A stretch of 64,000 nt of DNA, taken from contig JAGANI010000009.1 of assembly GCA_017624285.1 (NCBI GenBank), positions 1 to 64,000 on the forward strand, written 5' to 3'. Position numbers and translations under genes: made by a program. The notes beneath the pieces are model-generated. The model saw only the letters and a list, made by a program, of their open reading frames with translations, was not told the origin of the DNA and did no database searches. This document shows, piece by piece, positions 54,161 to 61,748 of this stretch (position 1 is the stretch's first letter; the number at the start of each line of letters is the position of its first letter). Source of the stretch: Clostridia bacterium. Lineage in GTDB: Bacteria; Bacillota; Clostridia; Christensenellales; Borkfalkiaceae.

Positions 54161-54997
54161 TTATTTAATATCAAGTAATTGCATTAAGTAGGGTAGGGCA
54201 GTTTCAAACTTAGCACCGTACCAATGGGTGCTATCATCTATCGTATTAATCATACAACGTACGGTGTAATCTGCTGCAATTTTAGCAGAGTCAAATACGG
54301 TTTTACCGTTAAGTAACGCGCCCGTAAAGGCTGATGCATATATATCGCCAGTACCGTGGCAGCTTTTTTCTAACTTATTATGCTCGTAATAACTAACGGT
54401 ATCGTTTTGATAAACGGCAACACCCGTATACCCTTGTTTATATCCTACACCTGTCATAACTATTGTTTTTGCGCCTAAAGATTTTAATGCTTTAAATAGG
54501 GATAAAATGTAATCTTCATCATAAATCTCTTTATATTCTAACCCAGTTAAAAACGAAGCCTCACTAACGTTAGGTAGCAAGATATCAGCGTTAGGTATAA
54601 GCGTCTTTAAGGTGTTTACGTAGTCTAAATTAAATATAGAGTAAAGCTTACCGTGGTCGGCAAAAGCAGGGTCAACTATTTTTACGCTATCTTGTTTACC
54701 CATATCGCTTAAGATATTTTTAACAATACCAACTTGCTCAATACTGCCTAAATAGCCGGTGTAAATGGCGTCAAACTTGATATTTTCACTCTTCCAATGG
54801 TTGATTATTGCAGGCATATCTTGAGTTAAATCTCTAAAAGTAAAACCTTTAAAACCACCTGTGTGTGTAGATAGTACTGCCGAGGGTAATATGCATGTTT
54901 CCACCCCACAGGCAGAAATTATCGGCAACGCTACCGTTAAAGAACATTGTCCGTAGCAAGAAATATCTTGCACAGTTAATACTTTTTTATTAGTCAT
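54161..54997 (-). CDS. pyridoxal/pyridoxamine kinase
   Basis: 278 residues of the ribokinase-like PdxY/PdxK family: VQDISCYGQCSLTVALPIISACG at the N-terminus (vitamer binding), a central PNVSEASFLTG and the catalytic SCHGTGDIYASAFTGALLNG with the GTGD anion hole (about residue 228). It phosphorylates B6 vitamers to give PLP. Divergent from a MocR-type regulator, a familiar pairing for vitamin B6 salvage control. Confidence 0.9.
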   Translation of the reverse strand: MTNKKVLTVQDISCYGQCSLTVALPIISACGVETCILPSAVLSTHTGGFKGFTFRDLTQDMPAIINHWKSENIKFDAIYTGYLGSIEQVGIVKNILSDMGKQDSVKIVDPAFADHGKLYSIFNLDYVNTLKTLIPNADILLPNVSEASFLTGLEYKEIYDEDYILSLFKALKSLGAKTIVMTGVGYKQGYTGVAVYQNDTVSYYEHNKLEKSCHGTGDIYASAFTGALLNGKTVFDSAKIAADYTVRCMINTIDDSTHWYGAKFETALPYLMQLLDIK

Positions 54998-55018
54998 AAA
55001 AACTCCTTAAAAAAACGA

Positions 55019-55047
55019 TTGATTTTTATTTGAGTATAGTATATAAT
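55019..55047 (+). promoter_or_regulatory. promoter of the MocR-like gene in a 100-bp divergent region
   Basis: TTGATT at 55019, 17-bp spacer, TATAAT at 55042. The minus-strand promoter for the kinase must overlap it (a reverse-strand TTGATT occurs at about 55067-55072), so the two are likely controlled together. Confidence 0.55.
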
Positions 55048-55097
55048 ATTTTTGACTATATTAAAATAATCAAAAGGAAACAATTTTATATAACCAG

Positions 55098-56177
55098 ATG
55101 ACGAGTAAAAACCAAAATTTTAAACCAAAATATTTAGATATTTATTATAATTTGCGTTCTCAAATAATTAAAGGTGAATATAAAACAGGCAGTAAATTAC
55201 CATCAAAGCGTGTTTTGTCGGAAGATTTATCCGTCAGCACTATTACGGTAGAGCATGCTTATGGATTATTAGAAGAGGAAGGCTATATCGAAAGTAGAGA
55301 GCGTAGTGGTTACTTTGTCGTATTTAAAAAAGAAGATGGTTTTATGGCACAACAAAACCCTGTGTTTGATCTTGATATAGAAGCAGTTTCGCATAGTACG
55401 GAGGAGTTCCCCTTATCGGTTATGTCAAAAACCATGCGTAAGGTTATTACTGATTATGGTGAAGCCATGATGGCAAAATCCCCCAACACGGGGTGCGCAG
55501 TTTTAAAAGATGCTATTAAAAATTACTTAGCAAGAAGCCGTAATATACATACTAATTCAGATAGAATCATCATAGGTTCTGGAGCAGAGTATTTATATGG
55601 TTTAATAGTAAAACTACTCGGTAAAAACGCTTTATATGGTGTAGAATACCCTTCTTACGAGAAGATAGTTAAGGTTTATCAAACGGCGGGTGCTAGGACG
55701 GAGTTTTTGCCGTTGCTTTTAGATGGTATTTCGTCTGAATCACTTAAAACTACTAAAGCAAGCGTGCTTCACATCACACCTTACAGAAGTTTTCCAACGG
55801 GTATTACGGCGTCGGCTTCTAAACGGCATGAGTATATACGCTGGGCAAATTTAGATAACCGTTATATTGTTGAAGATGATTTTGAGTCGGAGTTTTCGCT
55901 TTCATCTATTAAAGAAAGTACTTTATTTTCGCTTGCTGATCACGATAATATAATCTACGTTAACTCTTTTAGTAAAACTATTTCGCCATCGCTGCGTATT
56001 GCATATATGGTATTGCCGGAAAAACTCATGTCAAAGTTTTACAATACGTTAGGTTTTTATTCATGCACAGTTCCAACGTTTTTTCAACTAGTGGTTGCCG
56101 AACTTCTATCTAGTGGGGATTTTGAGCGCCACGTTAATAGGGTGCGCCGTAATAAGCGTAAAGCACTTTTAAAATAG
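55098..56177 (+). CDS. MocR/PdxR-type regulator, C-terminally truncated
   Basis: GntR-type winged helix (about 1-75; SKRVLSEDLSVSTITVEHAYGLLEEEGYIESRERSGYFV) fused to a fold-type I aminotransferase-like domain (about 95-359). The PLP lysine is in NSFSKTISPSLRIAYM near residue 293. The frame ends RRVRRNKRKALLK at the point where family members continue for roughly 100 residues forming the C-terminal small domain with the carboxylate-binding Arg. No continuation is found in the other forward frames downstream. The ribosome site AAAGGA is 19 bp from the ATG, so the start is uncertain. It may be a decayed or minimal PLP sensor for the adjacent kinase gene. Confidence 0.75.
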   Translation: MTSKNQNFKPKYLDIYYNLRSQIIKGEYKTGSKLPSKRVLSEDLSVSTITVEHAYGLLEEEGYIESRERSGYFVVFKKEDGFMAQQNPVFDLDIEAVSHSTEEFPLSVMSKTMRKVITDYGEAMMAKSPNTGCAVLKDAIKNYLARSRNIHTNSDRIIIGSGAEYLYGLIVKLLGKNALYGVEYPSYEKIVKVYQTAGARTEFLPLLLDGISSESLKTTKASVLHITPYRSFPTGITASASKRHEYIRWANLDNRYIVEDDFESEFSLSSIKESTLFSLADHDNIIYVNSFSKTISPSLRIAYMVLPEKLMSKFYNTLGFYSCTVPTFFQLVVAELLSSGDFERHVNRVRRNKRKALLK

Positions 56178-56236
56178 CGTATTGTTGGTTAAATATTAAG
56201 GTTTTATTTATTTAAATAAAAATGTATTTAAAAACC

Positions 56237-56265
56237 TTGAAATTTTCCTTATAATTTGATAAAAT
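56237..56265 (+). promoter_or_regulatory. pfkA promoter
   Basis: TTGAAA at 56237, 17-bp spacer, TAAAAT at 56260. In the leader TTTGCTT (56286) can pair with AAGCAAA (56313), which overlaps the ribosome site AAAGGGG. Confidence 0.6.
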
Positions 56266-56329
56266 ATATAATGTTAAATTTGTGGTTTGCTTTAAGATAA
56301 GTTTCTTTTAGTAAGCAAAGGGGTTTAAT

Positions 56330-57295
56330 ATGAAGAAAATCGGTATATTAACAAGTGGTGGCGATGCGCCTGGTATGAACGCTGCTGTTCGTGCCGTTGT
56401 TAGGACAGCACTTTACTATGGCTTACAAGTCTATGGTATAGAGCGTGGTTGGGACGGTCTTATTAAAGGGCAGATTCAAGAACTTAAAACACGTTCTGTA
56501 TCAGACCTTATTCAAAGAGGCGGTACGTTTTTAAAAACTGCAAGATGTCCGGAGTTTGTTACTATCGAGGGGCAGGCAAAAGCAGCCGATACTTTAGAGG
56601 CGTACGGTATTGACGGCGTTATCGTCGTTGGTGGCGACGGTTCTTTTAGGGGCGCAAAAGATTTATCCGATAACTTTGGTATTAAATGTATGGGTATCCC
56701 CGGTACTATCGATAACGACCTTGCTTATACGGATTATACTTTAGGTTTTGATACTGCCGTAAACACCGTTTTAGGTTCTATAAACAACTTAAGGGATACA
56801 ATGCAGTCGCACGACCGTGTTTCTTTGGTAGAAGTTATGGGTCGCCATTGTGGTGATATCGCTTTATACGCAGGTATTGCAGGTGGTGCGGAATATATAC
56901 TTATTCCAGAAAAACCTTTTGATCTCAATCAAATTGCAAGGCAGTTGGTAAAAAGTAAACTTCGCGGTAAAACGTCTAATATGATTGTTTTAGCGGAAGG
57001 TGCGGGTAGTCGCGACGAGATTGTTAAATTTTTAAATGAACACGCCCAGGTTAATATTAAAATAACTCACTTAGGTCACGTACAACGTGGTGGTTCACCC
57101 ACGATGGCTGATAGAATTTTAGCAACGCGTTTTGGTGTTAAAGCCGTTGAAGAAATTATTAAAGAAGACAGCGTTTCTTCAGCAATCGGCATTAGGGGCA
57201 ATAAGGTGATTGCCGTTCCGTTTGATGAAGCGTTCAAAGCTAAAAAAGAGTTTAATGAAGAACTTTACGCAGCATCTCAAATCTTAAGCAAGTAA
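56330..57295 (+). CDS. pfkA: ATP-dependent 6-phosphofructokinase
   Basis: 321 residues, normal for bacterial PfkA. ILTSGGDAPGMNAAVRAVV at the N-terminus, VVGGDGSFRGA with Gly at the position that selects ATP (about 103), GIPGTIDNDL with the catalytic Asp, and EVMGRHCGDIAL. Phosphorylates fructose 6-phosphate. A PPi-type paralogue lies 130 bp downstream on the same strand. Confidence 0.96.
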   Translation: MKKIGILTSGGDAPGMNAAVRAVVRTALYYGLQVYGIERGWDGLIKGQIQELKTRSVSDLIQRGGTFLKTARCPEFVTIEGQAKAADTLEAYGIDGVIVVGGDGSFRGAKDLSDNFGIKCMGIPGTIDNDLAYTDYTLGFDTAVNTVLGSINNLRDTMQSHDRVSLVEVMGRHCGDIALYAGIAGGAEYILIPEKPFDLNQIARQLVKSKLRGKTSNMIVLAEGAGSRDEIVKFLNEHAQVNIKITHLGHVQRGGSPTMADRILATRFGVKAVEEIIKEDSVSSAIGIRGNKVIAVPFDEAFKAKKEFNEELYAASQILSK

Positions 57296-57425
57296 TTATT
57301 TTTTAACAACGTATATAAAAAATCGTTACAAAATAAACCTAAAAATTAAAACAAGCGAAGCCAAATGGTAACGCAAAAAATAAAAAATAAAAAATTTTTA
57401 CATATTTATTTAAGGAGAAACTATT

Positions 57426-58673
57426 ATGAAAAACTTAAAAGGTGCATTGATGTTCGCACAATCCGGTGGTCCTACTTCCGTTATCAACGCAAGTGCTGCT
57501 GGTGTATTCTTAGAAGCGCTTGATACCGACGCTATCACCGCTGTTTACGGCGCTGCACACGGTATTCGTGGCGTATTAAATGAAGAATTTTACGACATCG
57601 GCAAAGAAGACAGAAAGGAACTTGAACTTTTAAAATACACTCCGTCATCTGCTTTAGGTTCAGTTAGATATAAACTTAAAGACGCTTCAGTTGACGATAC
57701 CGATTATAAGAGGATTTTAGAAGTATTTAAAAAGTATAACGTACGTTACTTCTTCTATAACGGTGGTAACGACTCTATGGATACCTGTAACAAAATCTCT
57801 AAGTTCTTAGCAACTTCTGGTTACGATTGTAACGTTATCGGCGTTCCTAAAACTATCGATAACGACCTTTTCGGTACAGACCACTGTCCTGGTTACGCTT
57901 CTGCTGCTAGATATATCGCTACCACTATTATGGAAATCAACCTTGATGCTAAAGTATACGATACTCCTATGGTATGTATTATCGAAGCAATGGGTCGTAA
58001 CGCTGGTTGGTTAACCGCTGCTGCTAAACTTGCTAACCACAAAGGTTTAGGCGCTGACCTTATCTATTTACCTGAAGTAGATTTCGATTTAGATAAGTTC
58101 GTAAGCGACGTTAAAAACGTTTGCGCTAAAAACAACGGCAAGTGTATCGCTGTAGTATCTGAAGGTATCCACGATAAAGACGGCAAGCTTATTTGTGAAT
58201 ACGGCGCATCCGTTGGTAGGGATAGCTTTGGTCACGCACAACTTGGTGGCGTAGGTGCAACCTTAGCAAACATCATTAAGGAAAAGACTGGTTACAAGAC
58301 CCGTGGTGTAGAACTTTCTTTAATGCAAAGATGTGGCGCTCACTTAGCATCTAAGACCGACGTTGAAGAAACTTTTGAAGCAGGTAAGCAAGCAGTTCGT
58401 GCTGCAGTTGCTGGCGAAACCGATAAGATGGTTTGCTACGTAAGAAAGGATACCGAAAACTACGAAATCGAATATAAACTTTTACCATTAGAACTCGCTG
58501 CAAATACCGAAAAGACCGTTCCGTTAGAATGGATCATCAACGATGGTACTGATATTTCTGACGACTTCGTTAAGTATGCTTTACCGCTTATCCAAGGCGA
58601 AGCAAAAGCACCGCTTGAAGACAGCTTACCCAGATTTGCTAAGTTAAAGAAAGTCTTTGTTGAAAAGAAATAA
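57426..58673 (+). CDS. pfp: pyrophosphate-dependent phosphofructokinase
   Basis: 415 residues. The phosphoryl-donor loop reads GGNDSMDT and the catalytic block GVPKTIDNDL: Asp/Ser in place of the ATP-type GDGS, and Lys in place of Gly before TIDND, both indicators of PPi use. IIEAMGRNAGWL follows. The enzyme is reversible and links glycolysis to the PPi pool, competing with the pyrophosphatase at 1.6 kb. Codon choice is C-ending and regular, as for highly expressed genes. Confidence 0.93.
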   Translation: MKNLKGALMFAQSGGPTSVINASAAGVFLEALDTDAITAVYGAAHGIRGVLNEEFYDIGKEDRKELELLKYTPSSALGSVRYKLKDASVDDTDYKRILEVFKKYNVRYFFYNGGNDSMDTCNKISKFLATSGYDCNVIGVPKTIDNDLFGTDHCPGYASAARYIATTIMEINLDAKVYDTPMVCIIEAMGRNAGWLTAAAKLANHKGLGADLIYLPEVDFDLDKFVSDVKNVCAKNNGKCIAVVSEGIHDKDGKLICEYGASVGRDSFGHAQLGGVGATLANIIKEKTGYKTRGVELSLMQRCGAHLASKTDVEETFEAGKQAVRAAVAGETDKMVCYVRKDTENYEIEYKLLPLELAANTEKTVPLEWIINDGTDISDDFVKYALPLIQGEAKAPLEDSLPRFAKLKKVFVEKK

Positions 58674-58733
58674 TTTAAAATAGCAGGGTACGTATAGCGT
58701 GGTTTTACACGCAAATACAAATTAACCAAAAAA

Positions 58734-58757
58734 GGCTATCAATTGATAGCCTTTTTA
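58734..58757 (+). terminator. intrinsic terminator of pfp
   Basis: GGCTATC/GATAGCC stem, loop AATT, T5. The T run is also the first part of a 65-bp direct repeat. Confidence 0.85.
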
Positions 58758-58816
58758 TATTGTCTTTTTCTTAAACTCTAATTGATTTTTGACGGCAAAA
58801 TACTGCAAATTACCGT
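58752..58816. repeat. 65-bp direct repeat, copy A
   Basis: Starts TTTTTATATTGTC, ends ATTACCGT. A second copy lies 183 bp downstream (58935-58999), with differences at only about six positions. The 349-bp gap between pfp and phoA also holds an AGGG/CCCT hairpin (about 58840-58853) between the copies; I see no gene in it. Confidence 0.75.
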
Positions 58817-58934
58817 GCGTTTTATTCGGTTACAGACCTTAGGGTATGCGCCCTCATAACAACGCTTGTCCTTTTTGTATTTTACTTGTCAAAACGCAAG
58901 GGTGCTAATCAATTATACTTTTGCGACAAAGACT

Positions 58935-58999
58935 TTTTTATATTGTCTTTTTCTTAAATCCTAATTGATTTTTGACGGCAAAATATTATAAATTACCGT
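58935..58999. repeat. 65-bp direct repeat, copy B
   Basis: Near-identical to copy A at 58752-58816. Ends 23 bp before the phoA stop codon, so it lies in the phoA 3' untranslated region. Confidence 0.75.
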
Positions 59000-59021
59000 T
59001 GGTTTATTTTGTTATAAATTA

Positions 59022-60182
59022 TTACTCTGCATAGAGTTTGTTTTCTACGTATTTTTTAGACAAGGTAAATACGTCTACGTTTTTAATGCAATCTTCTAAA
59101 TCGTTATAGGTGGGTAAGGTAGTTAAATCTTCTAAAATAGGACTATAACAGAAAAGTTTAACAAAGCTTGCCGTATGGTTGGTAGAAGTCCAAGCATATG
59201 AAAATTTTGTATTAGAAGTAGAAGTGTATTGGTTTTGGTACAAATCTTCGTTAGCGTCAATATAAAGCCCACCGGTTTCGTGGTCGGCAGTTATTAAAAC
59301 TAAAGTGTCTTTTCTATCGCCTATCCAAGATAAAACTGTTTCAACCGTGTCGTTTAAGCTGTTTACCATATTAACAGCGCCTTCAAAATCATTACTGTGT
59401 GAAAATTTATCCACGTGCGCTTGTTCAATCATAAGGGTAAAGCCGTTATCGTTGTCAAGATAGTTTAACGCAAAATCAGTTGCTTCTTTTAATTTTACGT
59501 TACCGCCGTTGCCTTCCAAATTGATTAAGCCGTAAAGTTTGTTAGCGTTTTTGTTAGAAGCAAATTGACTAAAATCATCTAAAACGGTATAGCCGTTGTC
59601 AGCAATTAAACCGTAGTAGGGTATATAATCTTCACGATAATGGCCAACTAATAGGTCTATGTTAGATTGCATTTGGCTAAGCGTTATAGTAGCCCCGTCT
59701 GTGCGTGAAACTGCATGACCAGAAAACCCGCCCGGTGTTGCGCCGTCAAGATAATCCGTAGTAACTATGCCAGTCTTTTTGCCTTTTTGCTTTGCTATAT
59801 CTAAAATTGTGGTCAAATCTTCCTGATCAGGGTTTTTACCAACGTAACCGTTTATAGTAAGCGTACCCGTAGCAAGTGCCGTAGCGCTTGCGGCAGAGTC
59901 GGTTGTAACGGTAGGTTCACCCAACGCCGTAACGGAATTGGTATTTACGTCGATTGTTTCCCACTCTCTAAAACAAAAGGTCTTGTTAAAAGCGTATTCA
60001 CCAGCGGTGATATGGTTTGCACCCATGCCGTCGCCGATAATTATAATAACGTTTTTAATTTCAGTTGGGGTAGGTGGTGGGGTGTCCCCATCGTTATCTT
60101 TACAAGATATTAACCCAAAACAAGACGTCAAAAGTAAAACTAGTGTAAGTGCTAAAAGTGATAATTTTTTTAAAAATCTCAT
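59022..60182 (-). CDS. phoA: alkaline phosphatase, probable lipoprotein
   Basis: 386 residues. Residues 1-21 are a lipoprotein signal (LLLTSC, acylated Cys 21 likely; a second SC is at 26-27), followed by a Pro/Thr linker. The PhoA-type catalytic core has IIGDGMG (metal ligand D51), TTDSAASATALATG with nucleophile S96, and ITADHETGG and TNHTA zinc ligands. It releases phosphate from esters outside the cell. Reads leftward behind a long leader with its own terminator. The immediate ribosome site is weak (CGGGA), and no promoter is visible between the leader terminator and the start. Confidence 0.93.
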   Translation of the reverse strand: MRFLKKLSLLALTLVLLLTSCFGLISCKDNDGDTPPPTPTEIKNVIIIIGDGMGANHITAGEYAFNKTFCFREWETIDVNTNSVTALGEPTVTTDSAASATALATGTLTINGYVGKNPDQEDLTTILDIAKQKGKKTGIVTTDYLDGATPGGFSGHAVSRTDGATITLSQMQSNIDLLVGHYREDYIPYYGLIADNGYTVLDDFSQFASNKNANKLYGLINLEGNGGNVKLKEATDFALNYLDNDNGFTLMIEQAHVDKFSHSNDFEGAVNMVNSLNDTVETVLSWIGDRKDTLVLITADHETGGLYIDANEDLYQNQYTSTSNTKFSYAWTSTNHTASFVKLFCYSPILEDLTTLPTYNDLEDCIKNVDVFTLSKKYVENKLYAE

Positions 60183-60204
60183 AAAAAATCCCGATAAAAA
60201 TTTT

Positions 60205-60231
60205 AAAACAAAAATGCCGGTTATCCCGGCG
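60205..60231 (-). terminator. minus-strand terminator in the phoA leader
   Basis: GCCGG-GATAA-CCGGC followed by ATTTTTGTTTT on the minus strand. It lies 23 bp before the phoA start, so phoA expression requires readthrough. Confidence 0.8.
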
Positions 60232-60386
60232 TAAAAAAATCTATTTATTCAGTTGTAGCCTGCTTGCGTTCAACCCTTTGCGTTATTGTGTTTTGGCTAA
60301 AACTGATTTCCATCCTAAAAATCTAAATTTTTACGCGTTAGGCTTTTTTGAGCAGGCGGTAAAACTTTTAATCGGTCTGTACCTCC

Positions 60387-60419
60387 TTATTTTCCGATAA
60401 AATTAATTACGTTGTTCAT
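60387..60419 (-). CDS. ten-codon ORF in the phoA leader (possible leader peptide)
   Basis: Encodes MNNVINFIGK. The ribosome site AAGGGGG lies 8 bp before the ATG, stronger than that of phoA itself. The predicted pseudoknot partner ACTCC lies between the two, and the stop codon falls in the loop of stem 3. This arrangement would let ribosome occupancy influence folding. Confidence 0.4.
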   Translation of the reverse strand: MNNVINFIGK

Positions 60420-60542
60420 TGGAGTGTCCCCCTTAAGGTTATTTAATGGATAAACTATCGGACTCCATCCCGATTTTGTTTAGTTTATCTTAGATTAACG
60501 TAGTGCGTAATTTTTATTTGCGTTAACCTTATCTTCAATTAC

Positions 60543-60571
60543 ATTGTACAATACAAAAAAGCGTTTGTCAA
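60543..60571 (-). promoter_or_regulatory. consensus promoter of the phoA leader
   Basis: On the minus strand TTGACA (60571-60566), 17-bp spacer, TACAAT (60548-60543). Confidence 0.85.
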
Positions 60572-60615
60572 TAGGGTAAGTGAAAATTTAAAAAAGTTTA
60601 TTTTTTGTTTTCCTA

Positions 60616-60676
60616 TTGACATCGGGTTGTATTTATATTATAATAAAAAGGTAAGGGTCAAAAAACCCCTTTTTTT
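60616..60676 (+). ncRNA. promoter with immediate terminator, cassette 1 (predicted ~25-30 nt RNA)
   Basis: TTGACA at 60616, exactly 17 bp, TATAAT at 60639: a perfect consensus promoter. The predicted RNA starts near 60651 and enters AAGGG/CCCTT plus T7 (60653-60676) at once. Confidence 0.6.
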
Positions 60677-60784
60677 ACGTGTTTTTTGGGCAAAATAGCC
60701 ATTTATTAATATGCAAAACAACTAGTAAAATACTAATGAATTTCAACAAAATTATTAAAAATAGTAAAATTTTAAAAAACCATA

Positions 60785-60847
60785 TTGACAACCGTTATAA
60801 TAATATTATATAATAAAAAGGTAGGGGCAAAATAGCCCCTTTTTTTT
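60785..60847 (+). ncRNA. promoter with immediate terminator, cassette 2 (predicted ~25-30 nt RNA)
   Basis: TTGACA at 60785, 18 bp, TATAAT at 60809, then GGGGC-AAAATA-GCCCC (60824-60839) and T8. It shares TATAATAAAAAGGTA with cassette 1. Confidence 0.6.
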
Positions 60848-60857
60848 ATAAAAAAAG

Positions 60858-60886
60858 TTGACGGAGTATTTAAAAAAGAGTATAAT
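60858..60886 (+). promoter_or_regulatory. promoter of the PHP gene at 60914
   Basis: TTGACG at 60858, 17-bp spacer, TATAAT at 60881. It is the third promoter in the same direction within 270 bp. Confidence 0.8.
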
Positions 60887-60913
60887 AAAAACATCAATTT
60901 TTTATGGTGGTTT

Positions 60914-61624
60914 ATGCTTTTAGAGTTACACGCGCATTCTAGTGGGATAAGTTTTTGTGCAAATCACACCCCGATAGAACTAGTTAATAAAATTAAACAA
61001 GAAGGTTTAGATGGTGTAGTGTTAGTAAACCATTACGTCCATTGGTATGAAAAAAGCCATAATTGCGCAACTTATGCTGATTTTGCCCGTAAATACGTTG
61101 ACGAGTTTTTATCTGCTAAAGCAGAGGGCGATAGGCTTGGTGTAAAGGTGTTTTTTGGAGTAGAAGTTTCACCTAGCTATAACGAAAACGCCCATCTACT
61201 AATTTATGGTATAGAGCCTGAAGATTTTTTATCGATGGAGGCATTTTATAATTATAGTTTACAAGAACTTTTTTCTTTATGTACAGCCAATGGTTGGGCG
61301 ATGGTGCAGGCGCATCCATTTAGATATGGGCAGGACTTGCAAGACTTAAATTATTTACACGGGTTAGAAATTAATTGTAACCAAAGCTATAATACCGATT
61401 CCGATAAGGTTATCCCAATCGCATTAAGTGGACACGTGGCTTTAACTAGTGGTGGGGATTTTCATCGTGGTGTTCGTCCTAATTGCGGGACTTTTGTGCC
61501 TGACGACGTTTCTTGTAATAAAGATTTAGCAAATTATTTACGTACCACAAAAACTATAACTTTGCGCGTGCAGGAAGTTGGCGTAACTGATTTTTATGAT
61601 AAAACATTTAAATTAAATAGATAA
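60914..61624 (+). CDS. PHP-domain metal-dependent phosphoesterase
   Basis: 236 residues, no signal peptide. PHP motifs: ELHAHSSGIS at the N-terminus, VVLVNHYVHW, GVEVSPS, AHPFR (about 135) and GGDFHRG near 195. The usual DxH of the first motif is E-L-H-A-H and the final DAH is G-D-F-H, acceptable variants. Likely acts on a small phosphate ester. It lies divergent from phoA and downstream of three tandem promoters, the first two of which terminate at once, so its transcription may be tuned by that arrangement. Confidence 0.85.
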   Translation: MLLELHAHSSGISFCANHTPIELVNKIKQEGLDGVVLVNHYVHWYEKSHNCATYADFARKYVDEFLSAKAEGDRLGVKVFFGVEVSPSYNENAHLLIYGIEPEDFLSMEAFYNYSLQELFSLCTANGWAMVQAHPFRYGQDLQDLNYLHGLEINCNQSYNTDSDKVIPIALSGHVALTSGGDFHRGVRPNCGTFVPDDVSCNKDLANYLRTTKTITLRVQEVGVTDFYDKTFKLNR

Positions 61625-61630
61625 TTATAT

Positions 61631-61655
61631 GGGCGTTTTTAACGCCCTTTTTTAT
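61631..61655 (+). terminator. intrinsic terminator
   Basis: GGGCGTT/AACGCCC stem, TTT loop, T6, after the PHP gene. Confidence 0.9.
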
Positions 61656-61748
61656 TTTATAAAATGCTTTTTTGTGGCAAAAAGTTAGGTTTTTACGCTA
61701 AAATAGTTACCTTAATTTATGATTAAATATTTTTGATAAAATTAACCG

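Larger units (their letters stand above)
60205..60536 (-). ncRNA. structured ~330-nt leader RNA upstream of phoA, class unknown
   Basis: On the minus strand, from the promoter at 60543-60571: stem 1 GGTTAACG/CGTTAATC (60528-60521 with 60500-60493). Stem 2 is GATAAACTA/TAGTTTATC (60489-60481 with 60457-60449) with an inner TCGG/CCGA. The apical loop GGAGT (60466-60462) can pair with ACTCC (60425-60421) as a pseudoknot. Stem 3 is TTTTATCGG/CCGATTAAAA (60402-60366). A long-range GCCTGCT/AGCAGGC stem (60357-60351 with 60264-60258) encloses further pairing, and a terminator ends it. It matches no RNA class I can name. Confidence 0.55.

Noticed and set aside
60241-60360. c-di-GMP-I riboswitch within the phoA leader
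   Set aside because: ACGCAAAGGG and GAACGCAAGC resemble parts of the aptamer, but the P1b hairpin and the correct order and spacing of conserved segments are missing.
60205-60540. tmRNA, 6S RNA or RNase P RNA
   Set aside because: No tRNA-like ends with CCA, no 6S central bubble, and none of the RNase P conserved stretches are visible.
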